This document shows positions 51,546-64,000 of a stretch of DNA of 64,000 nt, one piece after another. The stretch lies in the NCBI GenBank assembly GCA_947561715.1, contig OX387204.1:3415001-3479000 (forward strand). Direction: 5' to 3'. The translations under genes were made by a program, and so were the position numbers. The notes under the pieces were generated by a model that was given only the letters and a program-made list of their open reading frames with translations, did no database searches and was not told the DNA's origin. The stretch is from Ascidia mentula. Taxonomy: Eukaryota > Chordata > Ascidiacea > Phlebobranchia > Ascidiidae. Within the stretch, counting starts at the first letter, position 1; the number at the start of each line of letters is the position of its first letter.

Positions 51546-53986
51546 TTTGTAAACAAGAATAGTTTTAGGATAATGTTTTCTGATCGAAGAAACAAGATAA
51601 GCAATGAACAAAAAGCCAACACCACAATCACAAACAATATTTTAACAAGTAACCCAAGACATGATAACTTCAGCATACTGTGTGTAATGTATTTTGGCTA
51701 TGCAAGCTCTAAGCAGTTCCACATCACAACCAGTATTAGTTCAGAAATTTGTTTGCCGAATTCATAAATCAATGACACAATGTGAATAACAAAAAAGTTT
51801 TGTTTATGAGACAGATTGAAAAAAGTGTTGTTTTACAACATTGCAAACTTTCCAGTCTTGTTTATGAGGCTAAATGTTGCTGTGGATGAAATCCAGACTT
51901 TACATACGTAGGGCTAATAGCAGGCACATCAATTATATGCATGTCTTATCAACCGGAGATTGAGTATACACTAGGGGTGCGCAACTTTTTAACTGTTTTT
52001 GGAAAAATTTTACAGGCAGTCTGGGCCAATTGTCGTTGAAAGTATCAAGCGGACAAAGGCTGTTATGCTCTACACTTTATGAATTACCCTGCTAGCAATA
52101 ATTGATATCAAAAAGTTTAAAACCAGATTTGTCCCCGCTGGAGCTAACCCATATCTAGTAAACAAGGTCAATATAGAATAGAGAGAGGTGATTGGTCAGT
52201 TAATATGCATGTTAATATGGCATGCAGGGCTACCCAACCTGTGTCAGATAGCAAAAACAGTCAATAGTTTGGCCAGTAAGCAATAAACGGGCCTTAAAGC
52301 TTGATTTTTTACTACATTAAGTATTTTAAAGACCTGCAAGTTTACTAATATTACACCGTTTACGTGCTCTATATCTGGCAATGATATGTCTAATTAGAGC
52401 TATACTTAAACGTTAGCCAGTCCAATAAAGCATATTCAAGGAAAGGGCGATAATAACTTCACGTTTTATTATCACATTTAGCTACAACAGGAATAATTAA
52501 CCTACGAATGAACATTGACGTAAAGTAAATGTTTTTCTAAATCATATACCGCGTTTCATAGGAATGAATACACATAAATTACAAAGTTTTGCCAACGACA
52601 ATCTGCAACGTTAAACTAACAATACAAACATAATTTTATCAGTTATCCACACGTCTAACATAAAACCAACAGCACAAGACCACACTTCGTAACGCTAGTG
52701 TACCTAATAGCAATAACTAGGCCAAAGTATAGAAATCGTATATAAACGCAAAATGTAACTTGGTGTATATTTTTGTACAACGGTGCTTGTAGCAATAAAG
52801 TAGTCCTGTTAAGTGAATAATGATCTTAAATCTTTAATACTTGCGAACCAAATGTAAGTTAAGCAGCCAATATTAGATTGAACAGGACGATTTGAGTCAA
52901 ACAAAAGCCTTTACCTAAGCGCGCGAACTGTTGAACTTCCCGCGAAGGCTATCACGTGACATCTGGAACATCAACAACAGAAATAATATACCGCGCGAAA
53001 CTTACCACGCAGTTTTTTTAACACCGTAAGTTATTTATCATGTTATTTAGACACACCAGTGCCCACCGGGTTGTGAAAAATTTTAAACAAAGTGATCACA
53101 CACAAAATATATCAATCTAAAGGTAAATCTATTTTTGTCGCTAGGTGTCGCCCAAGGGCTGTCTCCTTCATTGTTGCTCGGATGTACAAAACCCATGTGT
53201 GGTTTCGGCCTTGTTTTTGACAACTCTCCAAAGCTTGGTTTTTCACATCAACCATATATATTTCTAGTCATTCGTTGACGAATGAGATTAAATTATTGGT
53301 TTGTGTTGGCAAATAATGCTGTCCATCTTACTCTTTCCTCAGAGTTGGGGCAATTCGTTTCTTATATAACACTGATTTCTGTTCAACTAAATAACCCAAA
53401 CTTCGCATGATGTAACTGCCTTGTATTTTTTACACGTTTGCGATTTATTGCATTTATTCGTCTAAATCGTATTTGCTATTACATTAATATCAGTTAGAAA
53501 GGATATATTGCATTAATAACACACATTGGCCAGCAACATGTATCAAATGAGCACATGGGTGTTAGTAATGGCGTCAACGGTAACAGTAAGCTTAAACACA
53601 AATGTTAGCTGCTCAGTCAAGAACTTTACATACAACAGTAATAAGCCAAAGCATCCGGTCGTGTACACATTGATATACAATCAGTAGGTGCTTAGTTTTT
53701 ACCCTTGAATTTATATTTTTGAACAAATTGAAAAGAAACAGATATCAGTAACATAAAAAACAATGTGAATTATTTAAAATTTCGAATGCGGTGTATTTTT
53801 TAGAATAAGCAAAAGGCTAACCACCATTCTATAAATTTCTTGTTAAATACGGTAAAATAAATTAAACAACACTCTTTGTATAGCTTGCACATAAGTGCAT
53901 CAACATATATCTTAGTAAAAGTTCAGGAATGTGGGTCGAAAGAATCTCGTGATTCATTGTTGTTGTCAGTACTGTCATTGGCGGTT
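51546..53986. other. AT-rich intergenic interval, no gene seen
   Basis: Between the E2F start and the stop of the BTB gene I find no open frame with support. On the minus strand two AATAAA signals (plus-strand TTTATT at 53444 and 53453) may serve the BTB gene. The upstream promoter of E2F should lie just right of 51545. Confidence 0.4.
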
Positions 53987-56974
53987 TCACGCAGAGACAA
54001 CACCAACTTCCTCATGTTCACCATTTGTTGTTTTGATGTTTTCTTCCTTTGCCTGATTTATGAAAACACAAAAGCCACCGATAAAAGTAAGTTACAACTG
54101 CTAACTATCTGCTTTGTGGGTATTTATGTTTGTATGTTATGATACAAGAGAAGCAACCAGTTGGGAATAGTTCAATTTTCCGCGTACGCTTGGTTACGGC
54201 AATTGTGGTAAAATTAGTAATTTTATGAAAATATTCTGTGTACTCATATGGAATGAAAGTTAAACCAACTTACTTCTTCCTCGTCTTCTTCGTCGATCGC
54301 GAACGGGTTGAGAGCGTCGTCATAACTCTTTGTTGTCGGTGAGGTTTTGTTCTATCACGAAACAATTTGCATTAAACAACCTTCGCGAAAGATACAATGG
54401 CCGGAAGGCTTTCAACAAAAGCTGTTTTTTGAATGAAAGCCCGGTGAAACGGTATTTTGTTTATATTTGCAAATTGCGAAATAGCTGCAAGTCACCATCA
54501 TAAAATTGAGTTTGTACTCCGGTCGATAACAGAGTGTTTTGATCGTACGAGAAGCAACCACGGTAGAAACCGCGACCGCGATCGTTCGCAAAATAAACCG
54601 CTCTCATGTAGGAGTTTAGTAACATGAGCGGTGGGTGGAAATTCTCCAGGCACTAAGTATTTATGGGATAGAGAACTTTGCCACTAGTTTTGTATTCACA
54701 CCGGGTTTACTTTCACTTGCTATGTACATATTTACCTCATCAAGTTTCTTTTTTACCGATGGTGGTCGCGGCCTCGGTGGCGGTACTTTCCCTGTCGGGC
54801 GTGGAGGGGGCGTTTTCCCGATTCGAGGCGGGGCGGAAGGGGTCCGACTTAAGGGAGTCATTGGTGGTGGAACCGGGGGTTTTGGCGCTGATTTCTTGCG
54901 TCCTGGTGCATCAGGGGAACCGGCGACTGACTGGCTTAAAGCTCTTTGCTTTGGGGGTTCCTTTGGTGGTGAAGGGGGGCGTTTTTTCGGTTCGGGGTTT
55001 GGGGGTAGAGTTGGGACCGGGGCGGGTGCCGTAACGGAACGCGGCTTTGATTTTGGACGCGTCGCATTTTTACCATCAGGTTCAGCAGCATTGTTTCCTG
55101 GCTCCGTATTTGAAATTAACTTCTTTGGTTTGTGAGTGACGGAGCGTTCTTTAGGATGAGGCACTGCTGGTTTAGGGGTTTCGCCTTTAGGTTTACTTGC
55201 CGTCTCACCAGCACTATCAACTCCGTTTTCTTTTATCTTTTGGTCAATCCCGTTTTTTTGAGCCTCGTTGTCTTCATTTTGGGTGTGGTTTGTCTCAGCG
55301 GTCTTAATTCCCTCTGTGTTTTCCGACTTGGGCGGTGCGGAAGTGGACTTTGGTCTGTGCAGGCGTTTCGCCTTGGTCACAATATCAACTACGCTCAAGT
55401 AAGTGCGTACCAAGTCCGGAAACTTTTCTCGTAACTGTCCATAGCAAGGATACGACTTGGCCTCTTCTTCAGATATTTCGTCCCGTGCGGGTGCTTGTGA
55501 AAAATGAGGGACACTTTTGACGAGAAGCAACCGCAGAACGTCCATTACTTCGTCGGCGTTGTTGGGAAGGTGTTTTGATGGCTTGTGGCCCTCGAGCGAG
55601 GCCTCGGTTCCATCGTAACTAAGCAACCAGTTTAACTTGGACATGACAATCTCGGCGCAAATTTCTTGAACCTGTGTTTGGAAAAGCTTTAATGCAATGA
55701 GCCAATACTTTGGAATCCTGCTTATATACTTTTACATTGTAATTTAGTCGACTTTTATGATAAACAACATCAAGGGTGTACACTTTGTACAACCGGTTAT
55801 AACAATGCTGGTGCACTAAGTACAATAGATGCTAACACGGTATGATGCGAATGAACCCAAATTCGCAGAAAAAAAACACATTCAGAAAGGCATGGTGGTT
55901 TGTTTGTATTAGTGCTGTCGACTTCCTCATCATAAAAACAATGTGCTGCGCGTAGGTTTTTTAGCAAAGCGACATTCTGTATAAAACGAATGGTCAAATT
56001 CAGTGCTTTGTGTTCATTAACCGCGATACGTGTTTGTAAAGAACTGAAAAGGCAAACTCATACCTCGGCGCCCATGTATGGATACGTATTATAGGTTAAG
56101 AAACAAGTCAACCAGTGAAGGGCATCTCACCTCCTTCATTTCGGTGATAATTGCTGCCTGCAGAGTTGGCAGCACATTTTCGTGAGTAATTTCCAACTTT
56201 CCGGAGTAAGCGAACTTGAGGATGGGCCGCAGACCCGAAGCGGGACAATCAAACTTTACTTCCGTAACATCGACAGCAATCATCTTTGTTTTGGGGTCGA
56301 CAAAGTGATTCCTGCACAACAATTGTTTGCATGACGGGTTCTGATGATAACAGAACTGTTGGGATGTCGCGGTTTTCAATGACGCGGTATTCAATATTGA
56401 GATACTTCGCAAAATATCATCTACGACAAACTTGGGAATTTATTGCTGTTGACCGAGAATAGTGAAAGTGGTTTGGAATCGCCGTTTGTTACAGCGCGCA
56501 AGACGCAACTTAAAAATCTCATTTGTTTAACCTAAACTCGAGTAAACAGATACTTTAGTTCGCACCAACGTGCCAAGTTGGGTCAAAGAAGATCAAAGGC
56601 CGGTTGACTTGGAATGTAAACCAGTGGCATTTAGACACGACTAGTGGCATTTGCTACCGATGACACAAAACCGCTTGGCGTGCAACAGAAACAAGTCGTC
56701 TAAGCTCGCGGATTTACCTGAACATTCCGCCGCATGCTGCAAGTACCACTTTGTGTGCAGCTAGTTCGGCGTCATAAGCTTTCAGCGTCACGTCATGGAA
56801 CATATTCTTTTTGCGGAATTCGTCCAGCCTCTGCAATAGTTTGTCTCCGTATTGTGGCACTTCCTGGTGCCATTTAAACTGTATGTATTCCGTTGATGCT
56901 CCGCTATTTGTGGTGCAATCCGCTTTGGCTGGAGACACCGTCGCCGCCGCCGCCGAATTGGTGTCAGATTCCAT
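53987..56974 (-). CDS. BTB/POZ-domain protein with proline-rich region and NPF motif
   Basis: Five exons (minus order) give 497 residues: 56718-56974, 56131-56311, 54736-55671, 54274-54327, 53987-54052 (TGA). Residues about 30-145 form a BTB domain (NMFHDVTLKAYDAELAAHKVVLAACGGMFR cut by an intron at the usual place, then ILKFAYSGKLEI), a dimerisation and Cullin-3 or partner-binding fold. No BACK or kelch repeats follow. A linker of about 120 residues leads to a Lys/Pro-rich low-complexity region (KPPVPPPMTP, TPPPRPTGKVPPPRPRPP) with many SH3-ligand-like PxxP motifs. A separate small exon encodes SYDDALNPFAIDEEDEEE: an NPF tripeptide followed by acidic residues, the classic ligand of EH-domain endocytic proteins. 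The start ATG (56974) was chosen because the upstream in-frame candidate is not ATG. I do not recognise the orthologue. Confidence 0.8.
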
Positions 56975-59280
56975 TTTATCCCTCGGAGAAAAGGCCGTCA
57001 AAAGCCTACCTAAATACTACAGTGTCCTTTTCTATGTTACATCCAAAACTAAATTAAGTCTTTTTTATATGGAAGTTTCATGCTTTTTACTCATTCATTA
57101 TTCAAATCCTTCCATTTGCACTGTAAGTGTTTCTATCAAACAATACACAACCAGACGCCAGCTGGTTCTGCACTATGTTAGCTGTAGAACTGACACCCAT
57201 TAGTTTAGTCGGTGACAACCGCAGTCAACCAACGTATTACATCCTGCTACAGGCAGCAAGATAAAGCTATACACTCGATTACATGACACGTGATGTAACA
57301 ACGCGACATAGGTTGACCTTTTAGCACTGACTCACAGTCTTGGTAAAAAGTTGCCATCATGCAACGTGAGTGTTGTTAATATTGGAAATAGACTGATAAA
57401 TAAACTGTTCCGGTCCCTGGTTTGCATACAATCTGCCTAATTCTCCCTCAGTAAATGGTGCTTATACTTAGAAATTTAAAGCAGACAACAGTTCTGTCTA
57501 CGTTCAGTCTTATCAATAATATATGTGCCTTTCATGAAGCGCACGTATAGTCTTGACATTATACTCTCAACCCTGTCTGAGTCAGTGAAGTTAATCCTCG
57601 GTCGTTGGTTACAAACAACGCGACGAAAAGCTGCTAATACCAGCACCAGTCCAACGCTGCTAGCTGTCTGGGTTGTCCAATCAATAGACCTCCTTCCTCC
57701 AGCGGTTGTTGTTCAGCGTGACTTACTTCGAAGTCTCAAACGTCACGCTACCCTGGGGCGACGGAACGCTCGAGCTGACAACGAACGTTGAAGGCTTTCA
57801 GTAATTGCGGCATCCACTTACAATTATAGATAAAAGAGCGGATCGCAGTAACTGTAACGATTATTTGTATCCCAGAAACGCCCTACTTTTTGGGGTTTTA
57901 AATCGCTGTAGAGTATATACTCAACTATAATATTTCCAAAATGTAAAGCTCTATTAAATATAAATGCAACATTATAATTATTGTGTTTGATTTAATATTT
58001 GTAACAAAAGAACAGAATGTTTGTTTAACATGGGATAGCTCTTACGCCATGCTTCCGCAACTTCCGGTTGTTTACGTGTCTGTGAGCTCACTTAGTTGGG
58101 TCACTTTGTTTATTTGTGCGTAATGAGTATTCTCTTCTCCCGTGCCGAGTGTTTATTTCTTACGCACTTACGGAGTTGAGGAAATACACCGCGTCCCGCA
58201 ACCACAACATTTCATAGGTTGCATCACCATTTCTATGTATGCATTATCACAACGTAAAATTTGTATTTTTGCATCGAAAAAACGTGTAGCTTAAAATTCA
58301 ACAAAAAGCCTTTTAAATTCAACTTGGGAAAATTCAACTAGAAACCCTAATATTTATTTAAAACAATTAAAAATAATAAATCATAATCTAGGAAGTTTTC
58401 CGTTAGGAATGACCTCATAGTAATACTAACATGAACTATCCTGTTCACCCCCATCAATGCCTAACCTTTATTCAAGTAAGTGTTATTTTAGACTTGTTAT
58501 TGTGATTAATTGGATAAAAAAGTAAATGTAATATGCAGTACACACAAACAGTGTTTCATTTGTCCCGGCAACAATTTTGTCGTGGTATTCTTCCAAAAAT
58601 CTTCCCCTTTTTAGTCTTGATTCAAACCTTAGTGACCACCTACAAAACAAATGAGGCCTGTATGAAATTGAGCGACCGTTTCTGAAGGTAGAGTCCAATT
58701 TAACATATACGGGCGTAACTGACAGCCAGTGCTAGTGATAGATATAAAATATTTACCATTCACCTCAAAAAAACAGGGCCAAAACTAAATCTTACAATAT
58801 TGTTTTTATGTGGTCATGGTTCACTTGTTCCTGTGCGGACTTTTAACTTAACGCATCATTGACCAAAGATTTCGTGTTGTTTGCATTTCGTCGTGTTGGT
58901 TCTTGGTGTTTGTTGTTGTTCTCGTTGGTGAGTGTCACGCGCACTGGTATAAGGAACAAAAAATACATAATGGTGTGCTTTGAATTTATTACGATGGCGG
59001 TTTTCTCACGATAGTATAGCAACGCCTTACTTCATGTGAACGTAATGAAACATCGTATATTTATCGAAATAAACCATTTTCCGAAGAAATATAGAATATA
59101 CTTTAAGTCTGGTCAGTCACGAGCGAGCTTTATGTAATTTCTGTTGTGTCAATTGAGCGTTAATCTGTAGTAGGATAGTCCATTCTGACGAAAGAAACTG
59201 GTTTAATACGTAAGGTCGTAGGGAACTGTTTTAACCAAAGTGACGCCAGTCGACATAAACTGGTGTTTTGTAATGGAACA
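56975..59280. other. Divergent intergenic interval between BTB and DENN genes
   Basis: The two genes are transcribed away from each other, so both promoters lie here. I see no supported gene. AT content is high in 57.9-58.9 kb, where runs of A and T dominate. Confidence 0.4.
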
Positions 59281-62200
59281 ATGGTGGTTCATCAGCCAGA
59301 AGTACAAAACCTAAACAAGGGCATGAATCGCTTCATTGACTACTTTTTTACTTGTGGTTTATCTGACTCTGAAAAGCCAACTTTGTACAAACACTTCGAA
59401 GACCCAACTTCACCAGGTGTGCGTGTGTATAAGTTATGTCTCCTAACTGTTTACCATCAGGAAAGTTTGTTATTTCCCAGTACAATTTGTTTTTGTTTGA
59501 CTAACGCTGATTGTATCAACTACCCAATGTTCTCTCATATAATAATTTGTTAGTTAATTTTTTTGCCCAGATTGTCGCTTTTTCCAATCTAGACTGTTTA
59601 TGTAGTGTAATAAAAAGGGTACTTTCTCTATATTGTTTTTTGTTCAGATACTGTGAGAGAAAAGCGATTCAACTCATCAGTTTTGACCCACTTCCCTATC
59701 AATTTACCGGAAAACCAGTGGAATTCTGCAGAGGTATGTGTATAGTGTATACTCAAAAGTATTGTCAAAAGACATCTGTTCTTGCTGGTAAAAACTTTCT
59801 GGTTTCTGATTGTCTTTTCATTGTTTCTGTAAAATCAATGTAAATATTTTGTGCATTAACGCAGCTTTGGAAACTCTGCACACCAGGTGGCATAACAATT
59901 GAAATTGGGGATTCTCCTCCATCTGACGCCCACTTTCATTCTTTCATCATCACCAGGGAGGACGGAAGCAGGACTTATGGACATGCACTCACTTTTTTTG
60001 AACCTTGTGTCAACCCAAAATTGGAAAGTGATATCCTAGGTCTGTGTCCCAATATTTGCACCTATGATAAACCAAGGGTAAAATGTGTTTTTCACATTTA
60101 AAATTCCACAACATTAACAATTGAGATCACATTCGAGCATAAAAAGGAAATGTATTTTCTGTTTGTCAGTGTTTAAGTTTGTGACCAAGTCAACAAATTA
60201 TATTTTGCCCCCAGTTTTATTGACCAGTCTTTTGCTGTCCCACCATTGTTTGTTTGGCCCACTTGCTGTTTTATGGTGGCCATAGGCAGACAAAACACAG
60301 CAGGGGGAACAAGAAGCATCCTGTAGTTTTATGATTGCAGATTTAATGCTTCTCACCAAGCCAGAGGGAAAAAGAGTTTATGTTGAAAAATGTATGGGCT
60401 TCATCACACAACTTGGCTGGATAAGCACCTGCGAAAAAGTTCTTCGAGCCTTATACAGGATGTTTGTGAGCGAGAACCCACTTCCTTCCACTGGTGGTGC
60501 AACTCTGCCAATGGAAAGCTATATTTACAACCTTCTGTATGAGGTGAATCAAGTACATTGTTAATATATTACCCCTCATGTGTTGAGTGGCTGCCATGTA
60601 AGATAATAACAAAACATGTATTGTATGCAAAAGTCTATGTTTGCATCGAGTGTGAGCAAATCTGTTAAGATGGATGAATATTAAAATAGCTGAAAATGTA
60701 TTTCAGTGCAGAGCCTTATGTATGAATACAAGTAAACACTGTGACTACATGATTTGAGTTACAACAGAACTTCCCAAATACACATATTCATTATGTTACT
60801 CATCCCTTATATTAGTTGCCACCAGATGGTTCATGGCTGTGCAAGGTTCACCATATTATATCAAATCATAATTTGAATGGCATTCACATGAATAATGAAT
60901 GTATTTTCCCTTGTAGGTCCCAATGCTGTCCCCAGGATGTAGTTTGAAAATCACATGTTTGGGTCATAATGATCCAGTAATCGTTCAACTGCCAGAATCC
61001 ACCGAACTACCCTTGCTTGATATTAATTTGACCGATGTTATACGCTTGGTCGGGGGTGCCAAGAACCTAATGAACCTCCTCACTTCCCTGTTGTTGGAGC
61101 ATCAAATTTTGCTGGTTTCTAAAGGTAAGTTACCCACTTGCCAGGTACAAATTTCAACTAAACAGTTTGTTTAGTCACCATAGTAGCGTGTCAGAGCTGA
61201 CATACTTTGGTATTGTACAGGAACCGTATTTTTTTTCTTAATTAATATCAAATTTAACAAAATACTTTCCATAGTATTTTTCCTTATGAGATACAGGTAA
61301 TATGAACCTTTCTTGGAAATAACTATATTTTGCATGGTCTGTTAACTGCCTAAATTACTGTTATTACAAACATATTATTTCATAACAGATAGCAAAAAAA
61401 TGATGACAGTTGCTGAAGGAATAACGTCGTTACTTTTTCCATTCCAATGGCCACACACATATGTATCAGTGCTTCCATATGAACTTGCGGCACATTTTTT
61501 CGATGCGCCTGTTCCATATATTATCGGTGTGTTAATCAAAGACAAAGAAAAAAAACTTATTCGTCAAGCTTTAGAGGTAAATGCTTTGAAACCAATATTG
61601 CCACCTATTACTTTTGTTTTTTACCTATTTATAAGATTCAACATTAATTTGACTATTTGTATTTACAAATAATATTAAATATAACAGTTTTTGAAATCAT
61701 AATTAGTCTTAGCAAGGTTTTAAGTAGATTTGAATTTATACATGTCTGAGTCATGCTTGTTTTGTTGGTGTGGTTATTAATCTCACTGTAAATGTTCAAT
61801 TGTACGAGGTTGTATGCCCACAACAGGAAATGTAATATCCGACAACCTCCTCTTTAAACATGCAATCAATGTTCTGTAAATCAACCGGTACATTGGACCT
61901 CTTATGTTTAAAGTTATTGAACACAAATTGTGGGTAGAGTCTCTCCTTTGATGGCTAGAGTCTCCTAATTGTTAGTTTTGCAGCATTATGCAGTAACATA
62001 GATATATTTCAATGAACATATAATTATTTTGAAAACCCTCACAAAGGTCAACCAGTGTTTTGTCGACCTGGATGATTTTGTGGTTGAATGTCCAGAGGAA
62101 CAGCCAACTTTTCCCAACCAAGTGGAAATTGTTTGCAAGATTAAACACTTTCTTGAAGATTATCAGGAGGAGGTAATATTCTACTGTTTAAAGAAACAAA

Positions 62201-64000
62201 AATTCTGATATTTTTTATTAAAGCTTTTATAAATCATTGATGTTGTTCATGCATTTATTTAGCTTGAAAATGGGGTTTCCCAGTTTGAAGATATAGGTAA
62301 TAATGAAAACTCACCTACAACTGACAACAACAACTCACAAGGTTTGACTATTTGCTTCTAAAAAGATTGTGTATAGGTTGCCTGTAACCTTTGTTTTATG
62401 CAGGCCAGAACCCACTAAATTCACCGAATCTTAGAAGCAACGAAACACTGTCTCGTGTTGCAAGTTTAGCACAGAGAGCAGGTCTGATCGACACAGTTGA
62501 TGACCTGGGCACTTTGCATGCCAATGTAAGCAGTTCAAACCAAAATGCCACTGGAAACCAAATGGTATGTTTATCAAAGAATAATAACCTTTCTTGATTT
62601 TTCTTGAGTAGTTTTTGTGTAGTTCATATCACTCGTGGTTGGTACAAGATGTTACATAGTTGTTCAACATAAAATCCACTGCAAAATTTGCTTCGTAGGC
62701 AATTGGAAGTGTGGTAAAGGAACATAAATATAACATTGCTGTGAGGGAGACAGTTGCTGCGTCATTCCTTTCTGTATTTGCGCAATATGACAAGTTCATT
62801 ATCCATCCAAGTCAGGACGAGAGTGGTGCATGGAACTTTTCTGTTGACACACAAGACAACTTTGACAAGGTTCAATGCTTACAATTATCACTTTAACTAC
62901 AATATTGTTAAGTTATTTCTGTTGATGGGTTTGTAAATTAGGTATTGTCTGTACATTTTTGTGCATTCTGATATGTTTAAGTTTAGTGTTCAAGGCTAAA
63001 ATAACAGTTATAAATAAAAATATATATATACCCTGTTATCCAGACCTCTTTTCTGTCTGACCAACCGGAAGCACACTTAAGATTTTTATGTTCATTCCTG
63101 GACACTCAAATGTTTGCCTCGCTTGTGGACAATGCCATTATCGCCCACCAAGCCCAGGGGAGTGAGCAAGATGCAAAGGTAAATGTTGCTAATGGATGTG
63201 GAAATGTCATTAAAATCAATACTTGTTCCATGCCTGTTTTTATCATAATATTGATTGGGAGCAAGGTAATAATGCTCCGAAATACAAGGTACTTTGTCTT
63301 TGTAGGACAACTTTTTAAGACTGTTCGATGATCGTATAGAACAGGCAAAACTTCCACCTGATGTACGAAGTCCTACTTCGGCCGATCTTGCTGCCACTCC
63401 AACCAGAAGTTTCTCTGTTTCATCGACATCATATTATGACTTTCAAGATATCAAACCATTGATAAAAAAATCTCGTATGTCATCTTTGTCACAAAGCATC
63501 GTCTGTGTCTATAGACAACAATACAGAGAGGATAAAAATGAAAAGGCTCACTATAGACTTAAACATGCCCTGCTTACAACTGAAAACCTGGCACGTACAA
63601 CTTTTATAAGCATTGAGAATAACAGAGCAAAATATTGTCTTATTTCATATTATTTTAGGAATAAATGTTCCTTAAAGTAATTTATGGTAATTCTTTTTTT
63701 CAGAATCAGCTGTTCAGAAGCGTCTGACTCACATCGACCTCGTAAGTGTTCCACCACACATTGTCCACGGGCAACTTTCCTCAAATGATTCTGGAATCAA
63801 CATTATGTCCATGCCTGGAACATTGCCCAATTTACAGGTTAACATAACACAATGATATTTATTAAAGTAACTTTTCTTGCTGTAATCATAACATTTTATT
63901 CAGTCCAACCTTCTGGAGTCTGAAGGCATTGGCAGTAAGAAAAGACATTTGCGTCGTCAGGATGAGTCACGTGTTGCGTTCAGGCAACCATCTCAGAAAT
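59281..64000 (+). CDS. DENN-domain Rab exchange factor, DENND5-like, 5' part (runs off window)
   Basis: DENN proteins are GDP/GTP exchange factors for Rab GTPases; vertebrate DENND5A/B bind Rab6 and activate Rab39 at Golgi/endosomal membranes. Phase-consistent exons: 59281-59416, 59648-59733, 59865-60077, 60301-60543, 60917-61124, 61389-61576, 62047-62172, 62263-62341, 62404-62564, 62699-62869, 63044-63178, 63306-63474, 63704-63837 and 63904 onwards. The order is [11 protein letters not shown] (uDENN start), [17 protein letters not shown], cDENN with [31 protein letters not shown] and [11 protein letters not shown], then dDENN with [13 protein letters not shown] and [12 protein letters not shown], all matching the DENND5 layout. 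A Thr/Ser/Asn-rich insert (62281-62341) sits between cDENN and dDENN. RUN and PLAT domains expected for the family would lie beyond 64000. The ATG at 59281 was taken as the first in frame. Introns are AT-rich and CpG-poor. Confidence 0.88.

Noticed and set aside
54635..55135. 166-codon open frame on the plus strand rich in Gly/Phe
   Set aside because: It is the antisense of the proline-rich exon of the BTB gene; biased codons remove stops on the opposite strand.

Overview
The window is eukaryotic nuclear DNA carrying intron-rich, closely packed protein genes with short GT-AG introns (about 50 bp to 1 kb) on an AT-rich background. The proteins look animal and deuterostome: a nicotinic-type receptor subunit, cytosolic arginyl-tRNA synthetase, an E2F1-3 type factor, a DENND5-like Rab exchange factor, a receptor tyrosine phosphatase and an MS4A/CD20-like tetraspan. 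Together with the gene density and the block-wise CpG content, this points to an invertebrate chordate such as an ascidian (Ciona-like). That assignment is inference, not a database match.

Layout: 1-1625 (+) 3' end of a Cys-loop (nicotinic-like) receptor gene; 1626-8087 mostly non-coding, with a foldback element near 6.8 kb and a possible (-) terminal exon at 7614-7812; 8088-10914 (+) TNIP/ABIN-like coiled-coil protein; 10915-16519 non-coding and rich in TGACGTCA motifs; 16520-23343 (-) presequence protease PITRM1; 23344-25114 repeats (28-bp palindrome, 145-bp tandem duplication); 25115-27765 (-) MS4A-like tetraspan; 27766-30800 no convincing gene; 30801-32316 (+) COG3618-type amidohydrolase/lactonase; 32759-36942 (-) RARS1; 37827-47427 (+) receptor tyrosine phosphatase with Ig, C-type lectin and fibronectin-III modules; 47428-48837 a SINE-like stretch; 48838-51545 (-) E2F factor; 51546-53986 no gene seen; 53987-56974 (-) BTB-domain protein with a proline-rich tail and an NPF motif; 56975-59280 no gene seen; 59281-64000 (+) 5' part of a DENND5-like gene that runs off the window.

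The genes look like unrelated neighbours, not a pathway cluster. RARS1 and the phosphatase gene are head-to-head (885 bp apart); amidohydrolase/RARS1 and phosphatase/E2F are tail-to-tail. The most notable points are: (i) a C-type lectin-like domain in a receptor tyrosine phosphatase ectodomain, with an apparent one-base frameshift beside its second phosphatase signature; (ii) strong over-representation of the palindromes TGACGTCA and TCACGTGA, often inside coding exons of unrelated genes; (iii) a sharp mosaic of CpG-rich and CpG-poor blocks whose borders fall inside single genes; (iv) several unannotated mobile-element remnants. Exon borders were read by eye from splice consensus, reading phase and protein family resemblance; most are phase-consistent but none was checked against transcripts.
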